This document shows, in pieces, positions 27,447-37,365 of a stretch of DNA of 64,000 nt (position 1 is its first letter; every line of letters starts with the position of its first letter). This stretch comes from Planctomycetota bacterium (GTDB lineage Bacteria > Planctomycetota > UBA1135 > UBA2386), in assembly GCA_028281765.1 (NCBI GenBank), contig JANQJF010000054.1, forward strand, positions 59,067 through 123,066. Direction: 5' to 3'. The position numbers were made by a program, and so were the translations under genes. A model generated the notes under the pieces. It was not told the origin of the DNA, made no database searches, and saw nothing but the letters and a program-made list of their open reading frames with translations.

Positions 27447-28916
27447 TCAGTCCCAAGTCCGATCCAGGCCGATCGTCGTCTCGAGGAGATTCGACGCAGT
27501 CGCGACTCCGAGGACCGGACCGCCAGGCTGCAGGGAGAGAGCCTGCCAATACTGGACCATACCCAGCAGTTCGGGTCGCCAGTCGACCTGGAGATCCACA
27601 CGCTGCACGACCGAGACACTGGAGACCGGTGAGAACGGAACGCTCACCGCCGTCGCCAGGTCGACGCCGATCGTGCAGGAGCCGAGCGGCAGGTCCTGCC
27701 GCAACGGGCTGAACAGAAGCGCCGAAGCCGAGGGCGACAGGATCTCCAACCGGAACGTACCGGGCACCTGCGTCGCGTCGAGCTGCGCGAGCGAATTCCC
27801 GAGCTGCGGCCCGGCCACACAACCCATGTCGCGACTCCGCGATGCACCGGCGAACAGCATGTAGTAGACGCCCAGGGAGCGGAGGAACTCGGAGCCCGAC
27901 TCGTCGGTGAAGGTGCGCCCGTAGTAGCCGGAAATCTCGCCGTGTACGTGCGTGTCCTTGTGGGACCACGAACCGATAGGATTGCCAAACGTGATGCTCT
28001 CGCCGCGCATCGTCGTGAAGCGGAGCGCGCGGATTCGTTCATCGGGATACTGGATCGGAGGAAGCGACGGATGCCCAGGAGGCAGCTGCATCGTGTAGTC
28101 CTCCTTGTTGAAGCTAATCTCGCTCAGGTAGTCGTGCGAGTCGATGTACATCGTGTGCGTGGCACCCCCACTCGACTGTCCGACCCAGTCCAGCCAACCC
28201 GTGGTGTTCGTTCCGTCCAGGTCCCGCATCTTGCGCCGAATCCCGACGACACGACCGCCAATGACCCGTCCCTGAATCGCAGCGAAGCGTCGCGACCGGT
28301 CCGGGTCGGCACTGAACTCTTCGGTGTGGTTCTCGACCGTCAGGTCGGCCGAAGACTGCCCATCCCAGGTCGTGTTGCTGAACCAACGATACCCGAACCC
28401 GATCCCGTCGAATCGGCCGCCACTCGACGTCGATACCTCCCAGCCCCACAGCCCGACGATCTCACTGTCCCCGTAACCTACGTAGCCCCCGCGGTCGTGC
28501 GAGTCGCTGCCGTAGACCGGGGATGTGAGGCCGTTCTCTGTGTGAAACTTGATCCCCACCAAGTCGTTGAACAGGGTCGACGAGTACCACGTCATCGAGA
28601 CAAGCTTGTCTCCCGGCGGAACGCCGAACGTGTGGAGCGATCCACCGGTGCCTCCGCCGAGCCAACTCGTCGTTTCCGGCGCTCCCTCTCGACCCCAGGT
28701 GTTGTAGACCAGCCGTAGGTTGTTGACCTTCGATCCGGCGCGCACTTGAACCGCGGTCACTATGTGCCCCTTGGGGATGCGCACGTCGCGATAGCTTCCG
28801 TTGGATTCTCCGAGCAACTCGGAGTCGATGTCCGGGATGTAGTTCTGAGCGGGCGCGAGGTTGGCGGTCGCACCGAGGGTGAGAAGGGCCGTAGAGAGCA
28901 ATTGGAAGCTGTTCAT
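27447..28916 (-). CDS. Secreted beta-rich protein, lectin-like
   Basis: 489 residues with a signal peptide (LLSTALLTLGATANLAPAQ). The repeating pattern GxxxxxRFDGIGFGYRWFS, HTMYIDSHDYLSEISF and YYGRTFTDESGSEFLRSLGVYY matches jacalin-like lectin strands (GxxxxxxFDD... then D..E.I..I..), suggesting two beta-prism-like units at ~130-260 and ~270-375. The last ~110 residues form a separate beta domain ending in TTIGLDRTWD. It probably binds carbohydrate at the cell surface. It diverges from the WD40 kinase gene. Confidence 0.7.
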   Translation of the reverse strand: MNSFQLLSTALLTLGATANLAPAQNYIPDIDSELLGESNGSYRDVRIPKGHIVTAVQVRAGSKVNNLRLVYNTWGREGAPETTSWLGGGTGGSLHTFGVPPGDKLVSMTWYSSTLFNDLVGIKFHTENGLTSPVYGSDSHDRGGYVGYGDSEIVGLWGWEVSTSSGGRFDGIGFGYRWFSNTTWDGQSSADLTVENHTEEFSADPDRSRRFAAIQGRVIGGRVVGIRRKMRDLDGTNTTGWLDWVGQSSGGATHTMYIDSHDYLSEISFNKEDYTMQLPPGHPSLPPIQYPDERIRALRFTTMRGESITFGNPIGSWSHKDTHVHGEISGYYGRTFTDESGSEFLRSLGVYYMLFAGASRSRDMGCVAGPQLGNSLAQLDATQVPGTFRLEILSPSASALLFSPLRQDLPLGSCTIGVDLATAVSVPFSPVSSVSVVQRVDLQVDWRPELLGMVQYWQALSLQPGGPVLGVATASNLLETTIGLDRTWD

Positions 28917-29041
28917 GGTTTCGTCTCCGAATCAGTTGGCGAGGTAGATGCGAGGCGGCGGGTTTCGAAACCGGACTTCCGAAAAAATCGGCCTATGCTG
29001 GCGCGTCCTCGCCTCCCGTCCTTGCGCGGGCCGCGCCCCCC

Positions 29042-32000
29042 ATGCCCGATCGCACCCAGCACCTGCCCGAAGACGCGTTCGAGGCACTCGAACGAGAGGC
29101 GATGCGCATCGGCGCATTGCCCGCGCGGGAGCGTCGGGCCGCCTTCGACGCCCTCGTTGGCCGGTTTCCCGACCACGTCGAGGAGATCGAGGCGCTCGTC
29201 GGCATGGCCGCGTCCGACGACGAGATCACCCGGATCGAGCGCGTCGGCGCGTATCAAGTCGCACGCAAGCTCGGCGAGGGCGGCATGGGGCAGGTCTTCC
29301 TCGCGCGCCGCGCAGGTGCCCACCACGACGTCGCGCTCAAGGTCATCCGTCCGGACGTCGAGAGCCGCGAGGTCTTTCGGCGCTTCCAGCGCGAGGTGAC
29401 CGTGCTGCGCGAACTGCAGCACGCGTCGATCGCCCGATTCCTCGAATCGGGGGAGGCGGAGGTCGTGTACGCGCGCGGCGTCACGACGAAGTCGCCATTC
29501 CTGGCGATGGAGTTCGTCGACGGTCCGACACTCCGCGTGTTCGCGGACGCGGAGGACCTGGATCTGCGCGCGCGTGTGGAGCTCATGGCACAGGTGTGCG
29601 ACGGCGTCGCGCACGCGCACTCGCGTGGCGTCGTCCACCGTGACCTCAAGCCGGGAAACATCCTCGTCGAGAAGCGCGACGGTCGCGCTGCGCCGAAGGT
29701 CCTGGACTTCGGAATTGCTCGCGCCGCGGACATCGACACCCAACACACGCTGACCAACACCGGGAAGGACGGCCTGCTCGGCACCGCGCAGTACATGAGC
29801 CCGGAGCAGATCGCGCACGGTGCCAAGGACCTCGGTCCCCCATCGGATGTGTACAGCCTCGGCGTCGTGCTGTTCGAGCTCTTGACCGGACAGCTCCCCT
29901 ATCCGATCGCAGGGCGTCCGTTGCCCGAAGTCGCGCGGATCATCGCCGAGGAAGATCCGACTCGGCTGCGCAGCTTCGACGAAACGATGCGGGGCGATCT
30001 GGAGTGGATCGTCGCGAAGTCGCTCGAGAAGGCTCCGCAGCTGCGATACGCCGACGCAGCCGAGTTCGCAACGGACCTTCGGCGCCATCTCGCCGGCGAC
30101 GCCGTACACGCCCACCCGCCGGGCGTGCTACGCCGCGCCACACGATTCACCCGGCGCCACAAGGTCCTGGTCGGCGTGATGGCGGCACTCGTCGTCGGCT
30201 CGATCTCAACGGCGATCTTCGCGTGGTCGGCGCGGCTCGCGAAACTGGAGGCGGACGGCACCGCGTACCGCGCCAACGTCGCCGCAGCGGCGTACTCGAT
30301 CGAGCGCTACGACGTCGCCAGCGCCGCCCACCACGCGCAGCTCGCCGCGCAATCCGACTCGGCCGACACGTTCGAACTACGCCATCTCCGAAGCCGGCTC
30401 GATGACAGCCTCGCACGGATCGACATCGGCGAAGGCGACGGTCTTTCCCTCGAGTGCTCCGCGGACGGCCGCCGCGTGTTCGCGTTGTGGCGGGCACGGG
30501 ACGAGCGAGGGGTGTCTCCCATCGGATGGCGATTGGCCACGGTCGACGTGCAACGTGGACAGATCGTGAGACAACGCGACATCGAATCCGACGCGTCTTT
30601 CGTGCTGTCGGACGGCCGGCTGTGCAAGATCCATCCGGGTTTCGAGAGCGAGCCGCTGGATTCGACGGTCGAACCGTTCCGCTTTCGAGCCGATGCCGAG
30701 GCCTTCGCAGTTCCGGCGTCACCGAGCGGCGCCCTGGTCGCGATCGTGCGCGAAGACGGAGAAGTCGCCGTCGAGCGCCAAGACTCGACGCGCCGCTTCG
30801 CCCTCGTGGGACCACTCGAGCAGCCACTGGCACTCGGTGTGGATGCATCCTGGCTCCTCTCCACCGACAACTCGGTTCTCCGATGGTGGCACCTGCGCAA
30901 CGACCCGGCCGCACCGATCGAGTTGGAGCAACGCGATCACAAACCGATACGGTCGCTGGCCGTGAGCTCCGACGGCGACCTACTCGCGACCGGCGGCGAG
31001 GACGGGTATCTCGAACTCTGGACCACGACCCGGGATGCCCCACCGGAGCGCGTCCGCCGCCTGGTCGCACACCGCGACGCGGTAGAAGCGCTCGCGTTCT
31101 CTCCGGACGGGCGACTGCTCGCATCGGCAGGCGAAGACCGCACCGTGCGACTCTGGGACGTCGAGTCCGGCACGCTGCGGATGGAGGGACTCGGCCATCG
31201 GGCGACTGTCTTCGCGCTGACGTTCGCCGACGAGGGACGTGCGCTCGTCTCCCTGAGCGGACGCTCGCTTCGCATTTGGTCGACGACTGGTGGCTTCCGG
31301 CAGTTCCACCATCGCTGGCCGGCCGAACTCCAGCGGCACGGCCCGCTGCTGTTCACCGGTGACTACTCCGGACGCCTTTCGATTCGCGACATGAGATCGT
31401 CCACGCTCGTCGCTCAGTGGCGCCCCGACTGGATGCCTCCCGGAACGCCGCTGACGTCGCTCGCGACCGACGGACGCCGGCTCGCCGTCGGACTCCGCGC
31501 CACGCGCGGTGTCGCGGTCATGAATCTGGACACCGGTGAACTCGAGGCGCGACTACCGAAGACCGACGAGCCGACGAACGGTTGGAACGTCGCGATGTCC
31601 CGGGACGGCAAGCTCCTCGCCGGTCACGGTGGCCCGCGCGGCATCTACCTGTGGGCGACCGAGGGCATGCGGCTCGTCGCACGCGTCGACAAGGAGGGTT
31701 CCAGCCGGCTGCTCGCGTTCAGCCACGACGGCACCCGGCTCGCGACCAACGGACCGGACGGATCGGTCGTCCTTCGCGACACGACCGCACTAGCGAAACT
31801 CCAGGAGTTGCCCGGACGCGTACGCGGGTACGGAGTGTTCAGTCCCGATGACCGTCGCTTCGCGGCGATCGAGCGCGACGCCGTTCGAGTTTGGAATCTC
31901 GAGTCCGGTCGCGACCACCTCCGTCTCACCACGCCCCAGATCGGCGTCCACGACGTCGCGTTCAGTCATGACGGCACACGCATCGCCTCGGGCGGCAGCG

Positions 32001-32290
32001 ACGGTAGTCTGCAGCTCTGGGACGCCAGGGACGGCACACGAATCGTGACGTTTCGACGACACCGCGACTGGATCGGGGCACTGCAGTTTGCACCCGACGA
32101 CCGCGCGCTCTACACGGGATCCGCGGACGGCGATGTGCGAATCTGGGACACGACCCCACTCGCCGCGCGCGTCACGGCCGCGGCGGAGCATGCGATACTG
32201 TGCGACGAGTTGCGAACGCGGGCGCCGCAGAACGCTCGCGAGCGAGAAGTCGCCCGGCAACTCGAGCTTTCGCGAAACTTGGGGAAGTAA
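29042..32290 (+). CDS. Ser/Thr protein kinase with C-terminal WD40 propellers
   Basis: 1082 residues. Cytosolic kinase domain ~70-355: glycine loop LGEGGMGQVFLA, Lys100, HRDLKPGN (199-206), DFG (222-224), and APE-equivalent SPEQ. One transmembrane segment at ~375-396. The external part begins with a helical segment (~398-440) and continues as a series of WD40 repeats ending in LWD/IWD (for example DRTVRLWDVESG, DGSLQLWDARDG, DGDVRIWDTTP), enough for one or two propellers. Such proteins are characteristic of planctomycetes and may couple extracellular sensing to cytosolic phosphorylation. The start follows a C-rich leader with no obvious Shine-Dalgarno. Confidence 0.95.
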   Translation: MPDRTQHLPEDAFEALEREAMRIGALPARERRAAFDALVGRFPDHVEEIEALVGMAASDDEITRIERVGAYQVARKLGEGGMGQVFLARRAGAHHDVALKVIRPDVESREVFRRFQREVTVLRELQHASIARFLESGEAEVVYARGVTTKSPFLAMEFVDGPTLRVFADAEDLDLRARVELMAQVCDGVAHAHSRGVVHRDLKPGNILVEKRDGRAAPKVLDFGIARAADIDTQHTLTNTGKDGLLGTAQYMSPEQIAHGAKDLGPPSDVYSLGVVLFELLTGQLPYPIAGRPLPEVARIIAEEDPTRLRSFDETMRGDLEWIVAKSLEKAPQLRYADAAEFATDLRRHLAGDAVHAHPPGVLRRATRFTRRHKVLVGVMAALVVGSISTAIFAWSARLAKLEADGTAYRANVAAAAYSIERYDVASAAHHAQLAAQSDSADTFELRHLRSRLDDSLARIDIGEGDGLSLECSADGRRVFALWRARDERGVSPIGWRLATVDVQRGQIVRQRDIESDASFVLSDGRLCKIHPGFESEPLDSTVEPFRFRADAEAFAVPASPSGALVAIVREDGEVAVERQDSTRRFALVGPLEQPLALGVDASWLLSTDNSVLRWWHLRNDPAAPIELEQRDHKPIRSLAVSSDGDLLATGGEDGYLELWTTTRDAPPERVRRLVAHRDAVEALAFSPDGRLLASAGEDRTVRLWDVESGTLRMEGLGHRATVFALTFADEGRALVSLSGRSLRIWSTTGGFRQFHHRWPAELQRHGPLLFTGDYSGRLSIRDMRSSTLVAQWRPDWMPPGTPLTSLATDGRRLAVGLRATRGVAVMNLDTGELEARLPKTDEPTNGWNVAMSRDGKLLAGHGGPRGIYLWATEGMRLVARVDKEGSSRLLAFSHDGTRLATNGPDGSVVLRDTTALAKLQELPGRVRGYGVFSPDDRRFAAIERDAVRVWNLESGRDHLRLTTPQIGVHDVAFSHDGTRIASGGSDGSLQLWDARDGTRIVTFRRHRDWIGALQFAPDDRALYTGSADGDVRIWDTTPLAARVTAAAEHAILCDELRTRAPQNAREREVARQLELSRNLGK

Positions 32291-32316
32291 GGTCGAGCCA
32301 GGAGTCGCTCGAGGCG

Positions 32317-33852
32317 TCATACGCCGAGCTTGATATCCAGCGCGTTCGTCAGCGCCGCGTCCGTGCCGTCGAACGACAGGGCCTGCACGCACAGGGTCAC
32401 ACCCACCAAGCCGTCATCGCTCGGAATCGGTAGCGAGAACGGGGACCCGGCCAACGTCGAGATGGTTGGCACTGGGTTCGGAAGGTCGCAGAGGAGCGTG
32501 CCGAGTACGAACGGTACGTTCGCAGGAGCCAGACCGATCACCGCGAAGTCCATCGTCGCGCTGGGTAGGAACGTCGTGTGGTCGACGACGGGCTCCCACG
32601 CGCTGCCGAGTCGCGGCGGGCCCGACACTCCGGGCAAGAACACGTCGGGATTCGCGGGCGTTCCGACCCGGCTGACCTCGACGCCCTCCACGTTCATCAG
32701 GAACGTCGGGCCCACGCGCCAACCACTGATCGTCGGCGAGGTCGGCGCGATCAATCCACCGTTGCCGAACTGCTCGAACGATCCTTCCAACGCGAATGCA
32801 TTGCTGAACGACGCCTGGTTGTCGAGCACACCGCTGCGCAGGAAGCGTTCTTTGGCCTGGCCGATCGCTTGGTAGCAGGCCACGCGATACGACTGGCCCG
32901 CCTGCACCGTTACCGGAGTCGCGAGCGGAGCGTATCGAAAGCCGTCGCGTAGCTCGTTGCCGGTGCCGGCATCGATCTGCGTCGTGCCGAGCGCGTTGCC
33001 GGCGGCGTCGAAGAGGCCCATCGGGTAGGTGGCGATCATGCCCTCGTCTGCGTCGTCCCACAGGCCGAGGTGCGTGACATCGAAACTGGAGTTCGGTGTG
33101 AACTCGAACCCGAACACGACATCCGCGGACGGGCTCCAGCTGACGTTCGCCATGGTCGAGGTAGTCGTAACCGCTGGCTGGCCCGGCTCCCGAAACAGGA
33201 AGTTCGGGCCGATGAGGAACCCCCCCGTCGTCAACGACGTAGGCGCGATGAGTCCATTGGTGCCGAACTGCTGAAACCTCCCTGCCACCGAGAACACGCC
33301 ATTGAACGACAACTGCGTGCCGGTCTGCGCGGTGCTGAGGAAGCGCTCCTTCTCCTGGTCGGCAGCTTGATAGCAGGCGACACGATACGACTGGCCCGCC
33401 TGGATCCTCGCCGGGTTCGCAAGCGCCACGAAACGAAAGCCATCACGAAGCTCGTTGCCGGTGCCGGCATCGATCTGTGTCGTGCCGAGTGCATTGCCGG
33501 CGGCGTCGAAGAGGCCCATAGGGTAAGTCGCTACGATGCCGTCGACTTGATAGTCCCACAGGCCGAGATGCGTGACGTCGAGATCGGAGTTCGGCGTGAA
33601 CTCGAACCCGAAGACGACGTCCGTGGAGAGAGTCCAGCTGGCGCCGGACTCGGTCGAAGACGTGGTCACGGCCGGGGTCTGCGCGAGCAACGCCGCCGGC
33701 AGGACGATGGCCGCGAAGACCCAGCCGGCGAGGAGGCTCGACTTTCGACTCTGCGAAGATTGTGACCGGGACGCCTGCTGTGAGGCGAGAGCATTGGAAG
33801 GAGAGGGGACCCGACGGGGCGCAAAGGATCGACCGGTTGTCATGAGTGCCAT
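32317..33852 (-). CDS. Secreted modular protein with an internal tandem duplication
   Basis: 511 residues. A basic, Ser/Arg/Gln-rich leader of ~40 residues precedes a hydrophobic signal (WVFAAIVLPAALLAQ). Two ~165-residue copies follow: each has DVVFGFEFTPNS, DVTHLGLWD, ATYPMGLFDAAGNALGTTQI and DAGTGNELRDGFR, then AGQSYRVACYQA; the pattern resembles DUF4082-like or PEP-CTERM-associated beta domains. The DNA duplication is recent enough that blocks of ~80 bp (32949-33030 and 33448-33530) differ at only a handful of bases. The last ~125 residues are the shared C-terminal module, closest to that of the 44187 protein (NPDVFLPGVSGPPRLGSAW). Confidence 0.8.
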   Translation of the reverse strand: MALMTTGRSFAPRRVPSPSNALASQQASRSQSSQSRKSSLLAGWVFAAIVLPAALLAQTPAVTTSSTESGASWTLSTDVVFGFEFTPNSDLDVTHLGLWDYQVDGIVATYPMGLFDAAGNALGTTQIDAGTGNELRDGFRFVALANPARIQAGQSYRVACYQAADQEKERFLSTAQTGTQLSFNGVFSVAGRFQQFGTNGLIAPTSLTTGGFLIGPNFLFREPGQPAVTTTSTMANVSWSPSADVVFGFEFTPNSSFDVTHLGLWDDADEGMIATYPMGLFDAAGNALGTTQIDAGTGNELRDGFRYAPLATPVTVQAGQSYRVACYQAIGQAKERFLRSGVLDNQASFSNAFALEGSFEQFGNGGLIAPTSPTISGWRVGPTFLMNVEGVEVSRVGTPANPDVFLPGVSGPPRLGSAWEPVVDHTTFLPSATMDFAVIGLAPANVPFVLGTLLCDLPNPVPTISTLAGSPFSLPIPSDDGLVGVTLCVQALSFDGTDAALTNALDIKLGV

Positions 33853-34053
33853 GAACGACTCGATGCCGGACCGCCGGTGACCGAAACCGAGTTCTCGGTG
33901 ATTTCGCGGGCGGGTTCATTCGCGCCGTGAGCTCCCCCAACCCCTTTTTTGAAGGAATCCGTTCGCTCCCGACGGCGGACTGCATCGGAAGGGCGATCGG
34001 TTCTCGTCAACCCGAGCCGAGATGACCTCAACCCAGCACGGAACTCCTGAGCC

Positions 34054-35601
34054 ATGAAGATCCACACCCACCTCGTTCTCGGCCTGTCCTCGCTGCTCGC
34101 AGCGGTTTCGGCCACCGCGCAGGCCGACCTCCAACCCGGCGACTCCTACCGCGTCCTCGCGGTCACGGACGCGAGCCGCACTGCGGACACCGCGAACATC
34201 GCCGTCTACGACAGTTTTGTCACGGCTGATATCCACGCCACGCCGCAGCTCGCGGCACTCGGCACCAACTGGCGCGCCGTCGCCAGCACCGCTGTCATCG
34301 CCGCGCCGGCCCACACCGACACACAGGCATCGAACGGCGGCGTCCCGATCTACCGACCCGACGGCGTCCGCATCTTCGACGACTACGCGCACATGTGGGC
34401 GAGCGGTGGCGCTCCCGCGCCGCACGCGGCCCCTGAGATCACCTCGAGTGGTGCGATCACCACCGCGGTGCGCGTGTGGACCGGAACCCAGAGCACCGGC
34501 TCCCCGAGCCTGCCGCTGGGCAACGCGTTCGGCCAGTCGATCGCCGGCAACCCGACTGCGCAGTCGGGTTCCTGGACGCAACAAGCGCCGCACGGGCAGA
34601 GTTCGAGCTTCCCGCTCTACGCGATCTCGGACGTGCTGACTGTCCCCGGTCCGGTGTATCCAGCCGACCTCCAACCGGGCGATCAGTTCCGATTGATCTT
34701 CGTCACGGACAGCATGCGCGACGCGACGTCTGCTGACGTTGCAGACTACGACGCGTTGGCACAGACCGACGCCGCGGCGACGCCGGCGCTGTCACTCTTC
34801 CATACGACGTGGCAGGCCCTGGTGAGTACGCCGACCGTCAACGCCAAGGTCCACACCGGAACGGATCCGGCCGACGTCGGTGTGCCGATCTACCGAACCG
34901 ATGGCACCCGAGCCTGCGAACACTACGTGCACCTGTGGGGCACGGGCAGTTCAGGGTACGGGCCGCTGCTGGCCCCGATCGAGCTCGCGGCCGACGGCAG
35001 CCAAGCCGTCGCCCTCCATTCGCGTGTCTGGACCGGAACGAGCCACAACGGCAACACAAGCGATCCACTCGGCGACGCGAGCCCCCGTTCGCAGACCGGC
35101 AACTTCACCAGCTTGAGCACCCCATGGGTGTGGTCCAACGACGTTCTGCAGACCGAGATCCGACCCGTCTACGCGATCTCCGGAGTCATCACGGTTCCCG
35201 TGACCGCCAGCGCCACCGCCTACGGCGCCGGCTGCGGCAATCCGGCGCTCTCGATGTCGACCCCGGACACCGCGCTCCCGGCAATCGGGGGAACGCCCCG
35301 CGTCGACCTGCAGAACATGGCGACCCCCACGGGTGTCATCCTGCTCGGCCTCAGCAGCGCGAACATCCCGCTCGATGTTCTGGGAATGCCGGGCTGCGAT
35401 CTGCTGCATTCGTCAGATCTACACGGTGCGCAGGTCTCACCTTTGTTCGGCGGCACCGGCTACTTCGAACTCCCGTTGGCGAACCAGCAGAGTCTGTTGG
35501 GGATGCGCGTGTTCCTGCAGGGTGTCGTCGTTGACCCGGACCTCAACGGTCTGGGGCTCGCAGTCAGCAACGGCGTCGAGTGGGTGATCGGAAATCAGTG
35601 A
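34054..35601 (+). CDS. Secreted protein: two tandem domains plus shared C-terminal module
   Basis: 515 residues with a signal peptide ending AVSATAQ. Residues ~24-205 and ~206-395 are two copies of one domain: DLQPGDSYRVLAVTDASRTA, VPIYRPDGVRIFDDYAHMW, VRVWTGTQ and LYAISDVLTVP; the second copy repeats each block. Residues ~396-515 form the C-terminal module (GAGCGNPALS, ILLGLSSANIPLDVLGMPG, final VSNGVEWVIGNQ). The paralogue at 44187 has the same two domains but a divergent version of the module. Likely surface-displayed; function unknown. Confidence 0.85.
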   Translation: MKIHTHLVLGLSSLLAAVSATAQADLQPGDSYRVLAVTDASRTADTANIAVYDSFVTADIHATPQLAALGTNWRAVASTAVIAAPAHTDTQASNGGVPIYRPDGVRIFDDYAHMWASGGAPAPHAAPEITSSGAITTAVRVWTGTQSTGSPSLPLGNAFGQSIAGNPTAQSGSWTQQAPHGQSSSFPLYAISDVLTVPGPVYPADLQPGDQFRLIFVTDSMRDATSADVADYDALAQTDAAATPALSLFHTTWQALVSTPTVNAKVHTGTDPADVGVPIYRTDGTRACEHYVHLWGTGSSGYGPLLAPIELAADGSQAVALHSRVWTGTSHNGNTSDPLGDASPRSQTGNFTSLSTPWVWSNDVLQTEIRPVYAISGVITVPVTASATAYGAGCGNPALSMSTPDTALPAIGGTPRVDLQNMATPTGVILLGLSSANIPLDVLGMPGCDLLHSSDLHGAQVSPLFGGTGYFELPLANQQSLLGMRVFLQGVVVDPDLNGLGLAVSNGVEWVIGNQ

Positions 35602-35710
35602 TCGAGGACGGGGATCGCCGCGTCTGGTGCTGACGCTCGGTCGCGTGCGCATCACGCGGATCGATCTTTGCCGTCCGGTGCCCGATCGATCGCGCTAGAC
35701 TCCGGCCCCC

Positions 35711-37330
35711 GTGGACCTTCTCACGCCCCTCTCCTTCCTCTTCTTCACCGCCCTCGTCGCCATCCTCACCTGGCGACTGACCCGCGGCCGACTCGCCGAC
35801 GACGAGACCAGCTACTTCCTCGCCGGCCGTTCGCTGACCGGCGTGTTCATCGCGGGCTCGCTGCTGTTGACCAACCTCTCGACCGAGCAGCTGGTCGGTC
35901 TCAACGGAGGCGCGTTCGCCGACGGTCTCGTGGTCATGGCCTGGGAAGTGGTCGCGGGCGTCTCGCTCGTCGCGCTCGCGCTGTTCTTCCTGCCGCGCTA
36001 CCTCAAGTCCGGCATCGCCACCATTCCAGAGTTCCTCGAGGGCCGCTACGGCGCGGGCACCCGGTCGCTGACGACGTTCCTGTTCATCGTCGCGTACATG
36101 CTGATCCTGCTGCCGTTCGTGCTGTTCCTCGGCGCGAAGGGTCTCGACGGCATGCTCGGTCTGCAGGAGATGCTCGGGCTCGGCGAGGTCGCGACGATCT
36201 ACGCGGTCGTGATCTTCATCGGCGTCGTCGGTTCGGCGTACGCGATCTTCGGCGGGCTGCGCGCGGTCGCGGTGTCCGACACGTTCAACGGCGTCGGGCT
36301 GCTGATCGGTGGAATGCTGATCACGGTGTTCGCGCTGAACGCCGCCACGGGCGACGGCACGATCGGCGAGGTCTTCGCCGAACTCGAGCGCGCGAAGCCG
36401 AATGCACTCAACTCGCTCGGCCAGTCGGGCACTTCCCTGCACTGGCCGACGCTGTTCACCGGCGTGCTGCTGCTCAACTTCTTCTACTGGACCACGAACC
36501 AGCAGATCATCCAGCGCACCTTCGGCGCCAAGAACCTCGCCGAAGGACAGAAGGGCGTGCTGCTCGCGGCCTTCTTCAAGATCCTCGCGCCGCTGGCCCT
36601 CGTGCTGCCGGGTCTCCTCGCATTCCGCATCTTCGACGCCGACCCGACCGTCGACGTGCATGCGCTCGAGCAGGGCGAGGTCTACGGCATGCTCGTCAAC
36701 CGCGTGCTGCCTGCGCCACTGACCGGCTTCTTCGCCGCGGTCGTGATGGGCTCGATCCTGTCGACGTTCAACTCGGTGCTCAACTCGAGTGCGACCCTGT
36801 TCTCGCTCGGCGTCTATCGCACCCTGCTCAAGCCCGATGCCACCCACCACGAGGTCGTGCGGTCGGGCCGGATCTGCAGCACGGTCGTGATGATCGGCGC
36901 GGTGTCGCTCGGTCCGCTGGTGTTCTTGAAGGTCGATGGCCTGTTCAACTACTTCCAAGCCCTCAACGGGATCTACTTCATCCCGCTGAGCGCGATCGTG
37001 ATGTTCGGCTTCTTCAACCGGACGGCAAACGGCACGACCGCGATCCTCTGCATCGTGCTCGGGTTGATCGCGATGATCCTCGGCACGTTCGTGTTCGGAG
37101 ACGCGATCGCCGAGGCCTGGGGTCCGGCGGGCGGCTTCCACTACATGGGCGTCGTGTTCGTGGTCCTGATCGTGCTTCAGTGGGTGCTCGGGCGATCCAT
37201 GCGGCGCGAGATCCCGTACGAACAGCAGGACGCGAAGGTCGTCGACTTGACCCCGTGGCGGCTCGCACGGCCGGTCGGTTTCGGTCTCGTCGTGTTCGTG
37301 TTGGCGATCTACGCGTACTTCGCGAGCTAA
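35711..37330 (+). CDS. Sodium:solute symporter (SSF family, YidK-like)
   Basis: 539 residues from GTG 35711. About 13-14 membrane helices throughout, as in the SSF/SLC5 family (LeuT fold). Family blocks near the N-terminus: SYFLAGRSLTGVFIAGSLLL, LTNLSTEQLVGLNG (unwound helix of the substrate/Na+ site), and LKSGIATIPEFLEGRYG; later TNQQIIQRTFGAKN and SILSTFNSVLNSSATLFS with the Na2-site serines. The sequence follows E. coli YidK more closely than the sugar transporter SglT in these blocks. It imports an organic solute, most likely a sugar or related compound, with Na+. No catabolic neighbour reveals the substrate. Confidence 0.93.
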   Translation: MDLLTPLSFLFFTALVAILTWRLTRGRLADDETSYFLAGRSLTGVFIAGSLLLTNLSTEQLVGLNGGAFADGLVVMAWEVVAGVSLVALALFFLPRYLKSGIATIPEFLEGRYGAGTRSLTTFLFIVAYMLILLPFVLFLGAKGLDGMLGLQEMLGLGEVATIYAVVIFIGVVGSAYAIFGGLRAVAVSDTFNGVGLLIGGMLITVFALNAATGDGTIGEVFAELERAKPNALNSLGQSGTSLHWPTLFTGVLLLNFFYWTTNQQIIQRTFGAKNLAEGQKGVLLAAFFKILAPLALVLPGLLAFRIFDADPTVDVHALEQGEVYGMLVNRVLPAPLTGFFAAVVMGSILSTFNSVLNSSATLFSLGVYRTLLKPDATHHEVVRSGRICSTVVMIGAVSLGPLVFLKVDGLFNYFQALNGIYFIPLSAIVMFGFFNRTANGTTAILCIVLGLIAMILGTFVFGDAIAEAWGPAGGFHYMGVVFVVLIVLQWVLGRSMRREIPYEQQDAKVVDLTPWRLARPVGFGLVVFVLAIYAYFAS

Positions 37331-37365
37331 CGGGCGTCACCGACTACAGCGCCGAGAACAGCGCA

